Positions 24,481-36,800 of a stretch of DNA of 64,000 bases are shown piece by piece. A program made the translations under genes and the position numbers. Origin of the DNA: Cordia subcordata (Eukaryota > Streptophyta > Magnoliopsida > Boraginales > Cordiaceae); NCBI GenBank assembly GCA_028554755.1, contig JAPTOF010000025.1, positions 4,637,501-4,701,500 on the forward strand, read 5' to 3'. The notes under the pieces are model-generated. The model did not search any database. It was not told the origin of the DNA and worked only from the letters and a program-made list of their open reading frames with translations. The stretch's first letter is position 1. Every line of letters begins with the position of its first letter.

Positions 24481-24590
24481 GAATCTTCCCAAGAGAAATG
24501 CTTAACCTGTGAATAAAATCTATCATTTTCTTTCTTCTCCCAATGGGATGGCAATGGACTTGTGACAAGATAATTCACTATATACGCATA

Positions 24591-24884
24591 TCATGATGTG
24601 TGATGTGAGACAATAAACAATTGTTCATTCAAAAAAGACTCATGGAAGGGAATAGAACCACTAGGGGACTCATGAGTAAGATGGGACAAATGATCAGCAA
24701 CAGAATTCTCACTGCCCTCTTTATCTCTAATCTTTATATCAAATTCCTGCAAAAGGTGCATCCACCTAATCAAGCGGGGTTTAGATTCACGCTTAGACAA
24801 AAGATACCTCAAAGCTACATAATCGGTGTAAACTATGACCTTAGACCCAAGAATGTATGATCTAACCTTATCAAGGAAGAACAC
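24591..24884 (-). pseudogene. Athila(-) RNase H
   Basis: 98 open codons on the minus strand read [40 protein letters not shown] and [20 protein letters not shown]. The last is the R-x-G-x-x-N-x-V-A-D-x-L-S block that closes gypsy RNase H. The H-A-A-L-K motif has become Y-V-A-L-R. The front of the domain (24885-25170) continues in other frames with stops. Confidence 0.85.
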
Positions 24885-25173
24885 TACTGCTGGAAGCTCT
24901 TTCTTGGTGGTGGTTTAATTTTTCTGAGCCTTATCTAGAGCTTACTAGCATAGTAGATCACATGGGGCAACCTATCCTTATGCTGTCCTAATACAGCTCT
25001 TATGGTAAAATCTGATGCATCACACATAATTTCAGAAGGAAGACTGTAATCAGGCGGTTAGATGATAGGGGAAGAGGAAAGCAAGGATAAAGCCTATCAA
25101 ATGCTTTAGTGTAGTCTTCATCAAACACAAATGGAATGTCTTGCGCTAAAAGCCTAGACAATGAATGACCAAT

Positions 25174-26336
25174 CTAGCTAAAATCCTTAATAAACCTACA
25201 ATAGAAGCCTGCATGGCCAAGGAAGGATCTCACGTCCTTAATAGTCTTAGGAACGATCAACTTGGCTAGGTCGACCTGGATACCATCAGAAGACACTACA
25301 TGACCCAAAACTATTCCTCTCTGTACCATAAAGTGTGATTTCTCCCACCTCAACACAAGATTCATGTTAATACAACGGTCTAATACTAAAGACAGGTGAC
25401 TGAGGCATTCATTAAAATTCACACAAAAGACTGAGAAATCATCCATGAAAATCTCTAAGTGTCTATCAATCCTATCACTAAAGATAGCCATCATACACCT
25501 TTGAATGTACCATAAGAGCATGTGAAGGTGGTTTTCTCCTGATCCTGGGGAAACACGAGGATTTGATTGCATCTCGAATACCTATCTAAAAATCAATAAT
25601 AACCATGACTGACTACCTTATCCAAAATTTGGTCAAGGAAGGACAATGGGAAGTGATCTTTTCTAGTCCTAGAGTTAAGCTTCCTATAGTCTATGCATAT
25701 TCTCCAACCCGTAGGGATACGCGTAGGACCTAGCTCACCTTTATTATTCTCTACCATCGTGATCCCAGACTTTTTCGGTACTACCTGAATAGGACTAACC
25801 CACTTGCTATCATAGATTGGATAAGTGATTCCTGCATCTAAGAGCTTAATGACCTCCTTTCTCACAATTTCACTTATATGTGGATTAAGTCGTCTCTGCA
25901 TCTCATAAGAAGATGTCGCACCTTCTTCTAGATAAATCCTATGTATACAAACCAAAGGGTCTACACCTTTTAAATCACTAATCGTCCACCCTATGGCCTC
26001 CTTATGACTTCTAAGGACTCCTAGAAGATGCTCCATATTCTCACTAGACAAATCAGAAGCTATAATCACAGGGAGGGTCTCGTCAAGTCCTAAGAATGCA
26101 TACTGCAAATGCTCAAGGAGGGGTTTGAGCTCCAAATATGGGGGAGACTCATTCGTAGGGGGATCGCTAGACACTTCTAAAGGAAAAGACTTGAGCTGAC
26201 TAATCTCAATCAATTGCTCAGGCTTAGAGTTAACAGAAGTAGACGTGGAAGCTACATACTTGCTAACAAATGAATCAGAATCAAAATACTCCAAAATGGC
26301 CTCGAGCTCAGCTAACTTATCCTCAACCAATAACAT
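25174..26336 (-). pseudogene. Athila(-) reverse transcriptase
   Basis: Two open blocks on the minus strand. 26336-25593 gives the pol linker and RT fingers (ISDLKGVDPLVCIHRIYLEE, YDSKWVSPIQVVPKKSGITM, WRICIDYRKLNSRTRKDHFP). 25572-25174 gives the palm with active site IFMDDFSVF and the HLSLVLDRC, SFLGHAGFYCRFIKDFS blocks. The F-x-DD motif is kept. The junction near 25572-25593 has a frame break where the Y-Q-I block is missing. Sequence style (W-T-I-S-D-L-K-G, I-D-Y-R-K-L-N) is typical of Athila/Tat gypsy elements. Confidence 0.9.
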
Positions 26337-26587
26337 CTCACGGGCATGCTCCTCTACACATGGATCAGATTCCTAAACTTAATCTCTAATAACCCCAACT
26401 TACAATGTATGACTGCATCGACTGTAGCTAAGAAGCAGCGTCTTAAAAGAATAGGTGTAGAGTTCCTAGTGTCATGGTCAAAGTCTATATCTAAGACAAT
26501 GAAATCAACTAGATACATAAACTCTCCAACCTGAACCATAACATTCTCTATTATACCTCGCGATCTCCGCTCAGATCTATTAGCTAA

Positions 26588-27292
26588 CTACAGAGTGACG
26601 TACATGGGAAATAACTCCTCCAAACCTAGACGCTGGTAGACTAAGTAGGTAATCATATTTATGCCAGACCCTAAATCTAACAGAGCATGATCAATCGGGG
26701 TCTTTCTAATGCAACACAAAATAGTGAAAGCTCCTGGGTCTTTCAACTTGGGCGGCATGCCCGAAGTGCAAATGCTACTCACCTTTTCAATGAGCTTTAG
26801 TGTTTTCGGCATATGGGAATTATTTCGCTTTCGTGTGCACAGATCTTTGAAGAATTTTACATAAGCAGGAATAGACACAATGGCGTCAATTAGAAGAAGG
26901 TTTACCTTAATGTCTCTCAAGTGCTTTGAGATCTTTCTCATCCTAGTATCCTCAATAGGTCTGGGCTTCTCTAGTATAGTTGGAAAAAGTGCTCTAGGGA
27001 TGACATCACTAGATTCTACGGACTGCTTCCTCTCCCTATGTGGAAGGGTACTACTCTCATCTCTCTCTCTAGTGGTCTTCTCTTTCTCATGGTCCTTAAC
27101 CTCACTAGGCTCTATAGAAACACTAAGTGCAGACTTAACTAAGTTTTCCTTCTCTCCTACCCCATTGCCAATGACTCTACCACTTCTAAGTGTAATAACT
27201 GCTTTCGCCGATGCATGAGTGGTGTAAGAGGGATTAGAGGAAGAACTAGATTGACCTCTAGGGTTTACCTCAAGCTGGGCCCTAACACTCAA
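26588..27292 (-). pseudogene. Athila(-) protease region
   Basis: 234 codons on the minus strand: a Ser/Thr-rich linker with AVITLRSGRVIG, then KHLRDIKVNLLLIDAIVSIP and YVKFFKDLCTRKR. The retropepsin follows with LKDPGAFTILCCI and the active-site region LLDLGSGINMI (D-L-G-S, consensus C-D-L-G-A-S). This is the classic layout between gag and RT in Athila elements. It runs to a stop at 26588. Confidence 0.85.
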
Positions 27293-27565
27293 CTGACTAG
27301 CTAATTATCCTAATTGGGCATCCATCTTAGCCATATGCTGCTGTTGTGACTGAAACATCTATAATAGAAGATCAAACTTATCTCACTACTAGGTTGGCTA
27401 GAGGATGGTGTAGGAAATGAAGGTATAGACTAAGTAAGAAGGGCGGGAACAGATGGGCACTGGTCCTATGGGGGACCAGGAAGTTTAGATGATGGATTTT
27501 ACGCGGAAAAAATCGAGTGAATTCAACTGAGCAGGACGAGGTCACTGCTGGAATGGGACCTGAGG

Positions 27566-28832
27566 CTAGGGGGACTCAAAGTGATTATTATGCCAAGAAA
27601 ACTTAGGGTTATCCCTCCACCCTACATTATATGTGTTTGAGTAAGGGTTATACTCTTGTGAGTACCCCTGTGTAGCATGAACTTGCTCCTGAATGAATTC
27701 TGGAAAATGTGGTGCTAATGGGCAAGCTATAGTCTCGTGGGACGACTCAGAACACAAGGCACACATCTCAACGACAGACGAGGAAGGCAACAATACTAGT
27801 GGATTAGCCCTATAGCCAGTGTAGGTGCTAAACCTAAAGAAATCAACTGGTCAAGCTTATGGGTCAATGCTTCTACCTTAGCAGGAAGATCATGGGATAT
27901 GCCTATTTTATTCACTCCTCTCCTAGGATTACTCCTACTCGACCTATCCAACACCACATTCTAAAAAGAATCCTCAGCAACACGCTCTAAAATCACCCAA
28001 GCGTCACCAGGTCTCAAATTATAAAATGTCCCACCCGATATGGCATTCACTATCATGCGCTGGGACTCGATAAGACCCCTAAAAAAGTAATGCAAAAGAT
28101 CGGGGGTACCGTACCCATGATGTGGACACTGACACAATAAATCAGTATACCTCTCCCATGTCTCATGGAAAGATGCAAACTCGTGCTAAGAAAAGGTCAT
28201 AATCGAAGCTTGTAGGCCAACGGTCTTAGCCATGGGGTAAAACTTCAGAATCAAGACTGGAGCTCGTCCCAAGATGTAATGGCTCCATCAAGCAAGGATT
28301 GCATCCATTGTTTGGCTTTATCCTTGAGGGAGAAAGGGAAAAGTCTAAGACTAATATTATCCCGAGACACATTTGAAAAATTGAAAATAGAACAAATCTC
28401 CACAAAATTAGTGACATGTGTTAGGGGACTCTCATTACTTCTACAATAAGAAGACGGGAGCATAGCTAGTATCCCATGCTTAATCTCAAAGCTCACCTCT
28501 CCCAAACCTGGTGGATGGATGGCCATATTTAGCTTAAAGGCATAAGGAAGGAAGTATTGCCGAAGGGTCATGTCATCGACTGCTTGGCGTGGATTCGAAA
28601 GTCTAGGAAGCTCAATGTTCTCATTATATGGAACAATAGGAGGAGGAAGGAAAGAAGGAGGAGAAGGATTATCATTCCCATTATAGGGAACAAGAGGAGG
28701 GAGATCATTCCTATTTTCTGCCATTTCACCTAGATTGCATTCTAAGTTCCTAAGACAACGATGAATTCTCTGTGGTTCAAGATTAAAGAGAACTAAGTTA
28801 GGTCTAAGTGAACATCTACCAAGCATGCACAA
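27566..28832 (-). pseudogene. Athila(-) gag
   Basis: The main block 28832-28251 contains a Pro-rich N-terminus, MTLRQYFLPYAFKLNMAIHP and the gag core VEICSIFNFSNVSRDNISLR followed by LFPFSLKDKAKQWM and ITSWDELQ. A later block, 27793-27566, holds a complete CX2CX4HX4C knuckle (CALCSESSHETIACP) and the Athila signature YNPYSNTYNVGWRDNPKFSW. The middle (27794-28250) has stops. The start is uncertain; MAENRND near 28721 is a better family start than 28832. Confidence 0.88.
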
Positions 28833-29120
28833 AAAGAAACAAAATCTCCTTCCAACTCTTCAACGCCCAAAACTGCAATTTCAACTTAAAGCTATAGCAC
28901 AGAAACCACAAGTCCCTGAAAACTACAAAAGAAAATAACACTAAATAGAAACACTAAATCAAACAAAACACAATGCAGAAATAAAACACAAACTATCACG
29001 GAAATAAAAGCGAACAACAAAAACTAAGATTACTACTAGAATAATAACAAAAAAAAAAAAAAGCAAAGCATGTAACCAACTAGAACACACAAATCAAAGA
29101 AACCAACCGTGCCAAAAACT
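28833..29120 (-). other. Athila(-) leader with tRNA-Asp-type primer-binding site
   Basis: Noncoding. Next to the LTR the minus strand reads TTTTTGGCACGGTTGG (about 29103-29118), a decayed form of the tRNA-Asp PBS (TTGGCGCCGTTGCC) used by Athila elements. An A run is at 29050-29062. Confidence 0.65.
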
Positions 29121-29402
29121 TGATGTTGTTTTAAAAACCTGCAAGCACACAGATCGAAAGTAGTGCAATATGTGCAAGTGTACGAGTAACTATGGTTCTA
29201 AGTCCTATGTGTCGTAGATTAACTATGTGTAGAAACGAAATCATTTTTGAGAATTTTTTTTTTGAATTTTGAATTGAAGGAACTCTAAACTATCCTATTG
29301 AAACTAAAGTGCACAAATTAAACTAAAAGTAAATGGAAAACAAATGAAAAGAAAGCAACTAGGAACGACTAGGGGAATTTAGTAATAGGAAACGGCCTAG
29401 AC
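29121..29402 (-). repeat. Athila(-) 5' LTR, truncated
   Basis: Only about 280 bp next to the PBS remain; they align with the first 260-300 bp of the 3' LTR from 20067. The outer 1.4 kb is missing and copia LTR sequence starts near 29403, so a deletion removed the junction together with about 100 bp of the copia LTR (equivalent to about 12621-12724 in the intact copy). Confidence 0.75.
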
Positions 29403-29739
29403 TAATAGAATGCTATGAAAGTATGCTGGAAATCTTATTTGAAAATTGTGTTTTTGGAGCTCTTTTGAAAAATCTATAAAGATTAAATGCTCAAAATGTA
29501 GTGTCTCCACATTGCAAAGATACCACTACTTATACACAAAAATGAGCTAACCAAGCTAATTACCACATGGCGGGAAACTGGAAGAGATGAAGCCACATGG
29601 CCTTCCAAATGTTTGCATTATACTCATCAGGCTAGAAATGGTTGTCACTTTTAGAATTGGCATAAAGACAATTACTCACAAGCCATCATGATATGTAATC
29701 ATTGTAGCCATCATGATTTCTAGGCTATATAACTCTAGG

Positions 29740-29800
<61 letters not shown>

Positions 29801-30124
29801 CACAAATGTACATATATATGTATATATATACATATATACACACACACACATATATATGTATGTATATATGTATGCTAAAAATGTTTTGACCATCATGATT
29901 ATAAAATTTGGAACTCTATGCCATTTACTTCAGAACATTTCCAAGCCAAATGTTTCGTCGAACATTTCCAAGCAAGAATAGCAAAATTATTATAATAAAG
30001 ATATTTAAATGATATGTTTAAGCCAAATTATATCAAAATGATATAATTATTTTATTATACTCATGTGAGCTTATCTCACCACACATCTTTATCATCAAAT
30101 TTCTCATCCACAATTAATCCATTT
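29403..30124 (-). repeat. Second copia 5' LTR, outer segment
   Basis: It aligns from TAATAGAATGCT with 12727-13306 of the intact copy, ending at ACAATTAATCCA. A (TA)n/(CA)n microsatellite expanded inside it at about 29741-29875. A TATAAGTAGTGG box on the minus strand lies near 29525-29536. Confidence 0.85.
29741..29875. repeat. (TA)n/(CA)n microsatellite
   Basis: Long alternating TA with CATA, CACA and GTATG interruptions. It lies inside the copia LTR and is much shorter in the intact copy near 13078-13088, so it expanded after insertion. Confidence 0.95.
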
Positions 30125-31129
30125 TCAACACTTAAAATAAGCACATCCTTTCTTTTGCGATTTTTTTAAATAGAGCATTCAACCAAAATAAATTCTAGAG
30201 ATTAAATCTAGGGAATTTAATAGAAGTTCTTGACAGAGTTTTTGGAACAAAAAATTTACAGTTTATTTGTCTACGAATAATACAATGAGCTTTTTTTTCC
30301 TAATTCTTTTTTTCAATTTTGCTTTAAATTTTATTAGGAACTAAAATCTCATTATTCGGGATGATAGTTAGTGATTTATGTTATTCATGTTTCATTGATC
30401 TTGGGATTTATTTAGTTTATTATTTTCTGGATTAATCATTATTATGCTTGTATCTGATTTTCGTTAGTTAAGAATTTATACTTTTTGCCATATAAGAATC
30501 TTTTTAGATTCTTGTAGGTTCAAACATAGTGTAATTAGTAGGACTAGAATTAATTAGTTGATTCAAGATTGAGATAGATTATTCTACTGAGATACTCTAT
30601 GCCTTTGTAGTCTCAATTAATTTTATAAGACTTGTTATATTAATTAATTAGAAAATTTGAGTGATGATTTATGCCAGCGGGATAGATTATGCCTTACCAC
30701 TTCTAATTAATTAATCTAGGCTAATTAGAGCTTGTAACCTAATCTCAAGTGCTAAACAGAAAATCCCAAAGCTGACGAACATGAATAGGATATTTCAATT
30801 AGCTATCACTCTGGATTGTATTTTTCTATAGATTTAATCCTCTTAATCTTTATGGTTGATTTTTGCAATCTTTTAGCTAATTTATTTTATTAATTCCTTT
30901 TCAAATTAGGTTAATTTGATAATTGTCTTTATCTTGATATGTAATTTAGTTAGTTTAAGTTCTTAGTTTTTAAGTCATAGTTTGTCTTATTTCTTTTTCA
31001 AATTTTGGTAACAATCTAATTCTACGTGGTTCGACACTTAGGTTGCACTCATGTGATAAAGAGGAAAATAATTAAATTTGGCGTTAATAGTATTAATTGT
31101 TATTATTTGGCCATACAACGACGTGGTCA
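30122..31129 (+). repeat. Athila(+) 5' LTR, right segment
   Basis: It resumes at CACATCCTTTCTTTTGCGA and aligns with 37350-37394, 38209-38551 and 49648-50233 of the 3' LTR, for example GTTAGTGATTTATGTTATTC and AGATAGATTATTCTACT. It ends ...GACGTGGTCA and is followed by the PBS. Confidence 0.88.
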
Positions 31130-31130
31130 A

Positions 31131-31156
31131 ATTTTGGTACTATTACTAAGGAATTG
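31131..31156 (+). other. Athila(+) primer-binding site (tRNA-Asp type)
   Basis: ATTTTGGTACTATTACTAAG is a decayed but colinear copy of the tRNA-Asp PBS (TTTTGGCGCCGTTGCCGGGG), followed by GAATTGGCG as in other Athila elements. It fixes both strand and LTR end. Confidence 0.8.
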
Positions 31157-31547
31157 GCGTCTAGTTGTTATGAGTTGTTTATTTTTAACTTTTGCTTTTT
31201 TTTCTCCCTAGAAAAATTTTAAAAAAAATCAAAAAAAGAATTTTTTTAATTTTAATTTCTTTACTTAATTAATTTTTTATTTTACTTTATTTTTTTAATT
31301 TAGTTTAATTTCATTATTAGTTAGATTCTTTATTATTCCTTTTATTTTTGTTATTTTATTTTCTCTTTTCTTTATTATTTTCAATTTGTTCTATTGGTTC
31401 TCTCTAAAATTTAATTATCTTGTTTGTGTTTCATGCACAGATGATGTTCTCTTAATAAAGAATTAGCCCCTTTTGATCCCAAAATTCAATGAACCTTTGC
31501 ACATAGTAACGTATAGGCTAGACAATTAAAAGTTGTACCATCTTTAA
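31157..31547 (+). other. Athila(+) leader
   Basis: T-rich noncoding leader between the PBS and gag; nothing else recognized. Confidence 0.5.
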
Positions 31548-32809
31548 AAATGGCTGAAGATAATAATAATAAGAAAGTAATTATTGCTCAATGAGGTGTT
31601 AATAATGATATCCTGAGACCCATCTGTTAAGCAAGTTATGAATCAACCTCGAGCCATCAGAGATTTCTTCACTCCTACTTTATAAACTCTACCCATAACC
31701 ATTGCATTACCTAATATAGGGGAGATTGACTTTAAAGTAAGCACAATTATTATAGAGTCTTCCCACTTTTTGTGGCTTAGTAATGAGAGAAAATATCATC
31801 ACATAAATGTTTTCCTAGAGGTGTGTTCTACGTTTATAATTAGAGGTGTTAATGATGAGGCAATTCACATAAGAGTGTTTCCCTTTTCCTTTAAGGATAG
31901 AGTGAAACAGTGGTTAAATACTCTTTTAGTAGGATCTACCATCTTGGGAAGGTCTTTATAGAGAGTTCTTAGACAAGTTTTGTCCTATAGCAAAGACCAT
32001 TACCATAAGACAATAGATCACTAATTTCTTACAATTTGATAATGAAATATTTCACAAGAGTGGAAGAGATTCTTAGAGATGTTACGTAATTGCCTTCACC
32101 ATGACATTGCAGAATAGTAGCTAGTTTAATCTTTTTATCAAGGTTTATCTAAATATCATAAGCATATGGTAGATATAGCATCTGGAGTTATGTTTTTGTA
32201 CAAGAGTTCAGGAGACTTGGCAGTTATTTGGACATCTTAGTGAAATTCTCAATAACATATAGCCTTTTCGTATGTTGATAATAGAGAGGTTAGAAAATGG
32301 CATTTATAAGGTTGCATCATAACAGATGTAGCCATTAAAGTTGACAGGTTAACTAGAAAAGTGGATCAATTATAGTTGATTAACAAAGAATTTGTGAAAG
32401 TTGTAAGAACCAATATTATGGACGAATGTTCTTTATGTTATATCACTTCTCATTATGTTGTTAACTGCCCATTGGCTAATTAGCCTTCTAGTGTTGATAA
32501 GGTGTGTGCGCGTGTATCATGGGAATATCCACCAAAAAACAACCCTTCCTCCAACATATACAATCTTAGATGGTGTAATCATCCATATTTTTCATGGACA
32601 CAATAATCATAGGATGGTCTATCACAATTCAGAGCTCCTTAATCAAATTCTTCTGGTATGTCCCTACCCCTAGTTTTCAACTTAGGCACCAAGGTATGTT
32701 AAACTTGCTCCTTCTCTTGCACTTGTTGGCCAATATAGCTCTACATTTGAGGACAAAGTTTTGAAGACATCCTTGAAATTAGATAATAACACTTAATTGT
32801 TACACTCAT
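31548..32809 (+). pseudogene. Athila(+) gag, N-terminal and core part
   Basis: It starts near MAEDNNNKK at 31550. The core reads at 31770-31961 (FLEVCSTFIIRGVNDEAIHI, RVFPFSFKDRVKQWLNTLLV). A later frame has a broken knuckle region (C-S-L-C ... H-Y-V-V-N-C-P near 32418-32470) and the YNLRWCNHPYFSW-like signature near 32560-32605. Stops are frequent. A solo LTR interrupts it at 32810; the remainder resumes at 34214. Confidence 0.78.
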
Positions 32810-34213
32810 TGATAAGTTCTAAATAAGTGTTTAATTTATATGTTAGATACACTTGATTTTGAAATAGAATGCTCCTTAATCAATGTTTTTAATGTAATTT
32901 TGCATGATTGTGCTTAGGAAAAGGAGATGGATGCATTGTGCATGGATATAGAAGCTTTTTGGATGTGTTTGTAGCGGTCAAAGTTGATTCTGTTGCTTGG
33001 AAAAATTCCATGAATTTGCTACGTGGGATTGACCAAGTTTGACCAAGACTGAAGATATTTTACGTTGTGCTTTTGGGAGGAAAATTGCATTGAAGACTTG
33101 TCTTGCCCGAGAAAGGAAATGGATTTAATTTGGAAGACCTCATATTTCATTAAAAATTGGAATTAAGGTTTTTACCTTTTTATTCTTCCTTAGCTTTTAA
33201 GATAATCCTTATCTAAAAAGGAAAGTAAGTTAGGGTTTTTCTTTTATATATATTTCTTATATGCACTTTAAGAGGAGAACAATTTTTAAGAGACAATTCA
33301 ACAGGTTATTCTTCATCTTTTAGGTGCCATTCATGGACATGCAGTTCTAATTTTCTTTTCTAGCAAAGGATTAATCAAGATTTTGGTTCATCAATTCCGT
33401 GAGATCTAATTGTTTTATCCCTTTCATGCTATTTTGATATTTGCATATTTGCTGTTTCAATAATCAATGTTGTTCTGTGATTATTCAATTTTGCATGCGA
33501 TTATTTAATTGCATGATAATAGATAGCCAGTTAAATTAATTTAATTAACCTAAGTATAGTGGTAACCAAGTTTCCTATGTAATTATGCAATCTAAATGAG
33601 TAATTACCACGAGAGTGTTGACTTTTAGAATCAGGTCTTTCTAGATTTTTATTGCTGCCATTAGAAAGATCCCGCGGGCATCTCTGGAGATTAAAACGTC
33701 TAATAGGTAAGGCGATAACGGGAAAAATCATAGGGGATTGAAACCGTTATCAACACTGTAAGGAAACATGACGTTATTAGGCCGTGTCAATAACCATAAC
33801 TGATTTATCAAAATAGTTGAAAGTATTTTTGCATCTAAGATTGGATTTATTGACTGAAATTGCAATTATTCCTTAAGCTAGATTTAATTCTCGTTGATTT
33901 CCCCCTTTTCTAGTCTTGCGTTAACTTAAGATTGCATATTTTAGTCATTTTTATTTTTATTTATTTTTTTAATTTTCTGGTCAAATTACGTGCCCACGTA
34001 GCGAGGAACAGTGGTCTGGACAGTTTTGTTAATCTTACTTTTTCGCATTTAAATTCCTTCTTTTTGATTGCAACTCAGTTGATTAATCTACTTGGTATAA
34101 TTAGCATAATATAATCTCCCAATCCCCATGGATTCGACCTTGTTCTCATCACTTTATTTAAATTCAGGAGGTAAGAATTGGTATATTATTTTTGGTGGAA
34201 TCGATGCCCATCA
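32810..34213 (+). repeat. Solo LTR (gypsy-like) with perfect 5-bp TSD
   Basis: 1,404 bp with TG...CA ends (TGATAAGTTCTAAATAAGTG...GATGCCCATCA). It is flanked on both sides by CTCAT (32805-32809 and 34214-34218) and has no coding body, so it is an LTR left after recombination between the two LTRs of an element. A TATATATA box lies near 33246-33254. ATGGATTCGACCTTG near 34127 is a typical gypsy LTR end block. The ORF at 33932-34114 is spurious. Confidence 0.85.
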
Positions 34214-34218
34214 CTCAT

Positions 34219-35240
34219 ACTCATAATAAGCAGCTATGTTGGAGCAACAAATGAGGCAATTTGGTAAAACCTCTCAGTCTATAGCTAGATTAAAGCAACA
34301 AATTGGTCAGCTTACAAATGCATTAGTGAGAAGAGAGGAGGGTAGATTACTAACACAGACTATATAGAATCCTAAGAGGCATGAATATGCAAATGCAATT
34401 TTGGTGCTTAAGGATGGGAAGGAAGTAAACAATGGAGTTAATCTAGATGAACCACGTACACAGGTGAGCATGAAAGGCAAAGAGATAAAAAAGATGATGC
34501 ATATCTAGATGACTCTAGAATGTTAACTAATACCACTATTCCCTCATCTAGTACACAATATAATCTTAAGGCCCTATTTCCTTATGCCTTAGGTAGGGAC
34601 AAAGAGAAAGAATTCAAGAGCAATTCTATTCTTGAGACCTTTAAGCATGTTAATGTTAATTTTCCTTTTTTAGATGTCATCAAATAGATTCCTGCATATG
34701 CTAAGTTCTTAAATGATTTATGCACTCAAAAGTGTAGGATCTAAGTGCCTATTCTTAAGAAAGTAAGGCTAGCTGAGGCAGTTAGTTTCACTCATAAATC
34801 TCCATCTCCTTCTAAACAAAAAGATCTAGGGGCATTCACTATTCCATATATTCTAGGTAAGCATTGTATTGATAGGGCACTCCTTGACTTAGGTGTTAGT
34901 GTTAATAGTTTAGCATATGCAATTTGTGATTAACTAGGCCTAAAAGGGATGAGACAACCCTCATTACACTTCAATTGGCAAATAGATCAGTTAGAGTGCC
35001 TAAAGGAATAGTGGAGGGTGTTCTTGTTAAGGTTGATAAATGTTAGTTTTTTGTGGACTTTATTATGTTAAACATTAAGCCTCCAAATCTTAACCAGAGT
35101 TGCACACCTTTGATCTTAGATTGATCATTCTTGGCCACAACCAATGCAAAGATAAATTGTTGAACTGGCCTAATGAAATGTCTTTTGGCAATACAAGAAC
35201 TAAAATTTTGGTCAATAGCATGCGGAGCAGTTAAAAAATA
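34219..35240 (+). pseudogene. Athila(+) gag C-terminus and protease
   Basis: It resumes with AAMLEQQMRQFGKTSQSIAR and KQQIGQLTNALVRREEGRLL, the gag C-terminal helix. The pre-protease block (AYAKFLNDLCTQK near 34695-34735) and the protease at 34745-34933 (LGAFTIPYILGKHCIDRALL, DLGVSVNSL) follow. The end of protease is near 35035-35120 and a post-protease stretch reads MSFGNTRTKILVN near 35178-35215. RT, RNase H and integrase do not follow: pol has been lost, leaving a non-autonomous derivative. Confidence 0.78.
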
Positions 35241-36800
35241 TAGAGACCCATAAAGACAACAAAGGTCTTAAGGATGACTATACCCTTGTAGAGGTTGATT
35301 CATAGTGCTTCACATGTAGGTGTGCATAATGCTTTTAGGGATTGATGTGTAGAAGTTTCTCATAATGTTGGTTAACAAGACTTGGCTCAATGTCATCTAG
35401 CTGAAAATGTTAAATTTTTTGCTTCCTACAAGGCAACCTAGGGTATTTGTTTTAAATCTTTTATCTTCTCTTTTCAATGTATTTTTTTAATTCTTATTCT
35501 TTGTGTGAGTCAGCTTTAGTGCCTCTAGAGTTTAGAGCCTTTGAATAGGGATGTAAATAGGGTTAGCCGAATAAAAAAAGAAAAAAGGTGAGCAAAACCA
35601 AAAAAAATATTTTTATTTGTTTTGTTGGAAGATAGGTCATCAATTATTCTAGTCATTCTTGTTGAGTCTTGTGTTCTTTGGCGAATGATGCTCACTTGTG
35701 AGGAATGAGTACCTTCTATAGGATTGTTAAGTGAGTGCAGAAGCTATCATTTGCTATTGGGAATATCATCATATTGACATTTTTCATTAGAATGTCAACC
35801 TTTTCCTTTTGTTGTTTAATCATTCTTACAATGGAGAAATTGTAAAATTTGGGTTCGAGGTGAAAGTGAGAATGGATAACAATGTGCTCTTATGAATATA
35901 TGTCAAAAAGGTGGAAAAATGCATTAAATTTGAAATTTTTTGCTTATTTACGCAAGTAACTTAGACTTGATACTGAGATTTGCATGATTGATGAGTGAAT
36001 TTTCGGTGCAGTTGTTCTTTTCTTAGCTATAAAGCCCATTACTTTCGTTGATTGTGTTATTATTCTATAAGTGGCATAAGGATGATTAATAAGGAGAAGA
36101 TAGTGACTAAGTCCTGCACTAGACGTGCTAGGAAGTTTGTTGAAGTGTCATCTATTGTATCAATTGTGACAATATCTTATTTTTGATGTATTTCCCCATA
36201 CCAAAAAGAAGCTAAAAGCATGAAAACTGAGTGTGTGATAAGTGTCAAAAGGACACAATTGTTATTCTTTTATATTTAATAAGGTGGTTGGTGAAAGTTG
36301 AGTTAGTATGTCCAGGGTTGACTCTTCCCCTAGTACCATAGTCTTCATTAATTGGGATGTGATGATGATTGAAAGCTTACCACATGGGGCCCCTAACCAC
36401 CAAAAAATTGAAAAGTTATGGAAAAGTAAAAAAAAAATGTGAAATTTGTGGGGATAAACGCTAGGCTCTTTTTATTTCTTGGTTTAACATGAAAGAGTGG
36501 CATGAGTTGGAATTACTTTGGATTTTAGCAAACATTTGTGGAGCCAATTTTTTATTCTTGTTAATTATATGATGGGCTTAAATTGGCTAAAAGAAGGGAT
36601 ATGATTAAAGCTGAGTAGTTGAGGAATATATGGTATAATTATTAAATTTTGTGCCATTTGCATGCTTGGATGAGTGACTTTTGTTTCACTATTAGTTCAT
36701 TGTTGTCTATGTGATTCTTCTCATTGCGCTTAATTGAAATTATTCTTCTTTAGTTTCAGTGTTACTTTGCTTGAAGACAAGCAAAATAGGGGTTTGGAGG
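35241..36800 (+). other. Athila(+) 3' noncoding region and polypurine tract
   Basis: No pol domains are readable. Immediately before the LTR come CTTGAAGACAAGCAAAA and TAGGGGTTTGGAGG (36769-36800), the Athila/Tat-type PPT block. It matches the equivalent block of Athila(-) on the other strand. Confidence 0.65.

Noticed and set aside
26880..27218. 112-codon plus-strand ORF
   Set aside because: Antisense shadow of the Athila(-) protease region.
29741..29875. (TA)n tract as an origin or regulatory site
   Set aside because: Simple microsatellite expansion inside an LTR; the other LTR copy has only a short version.
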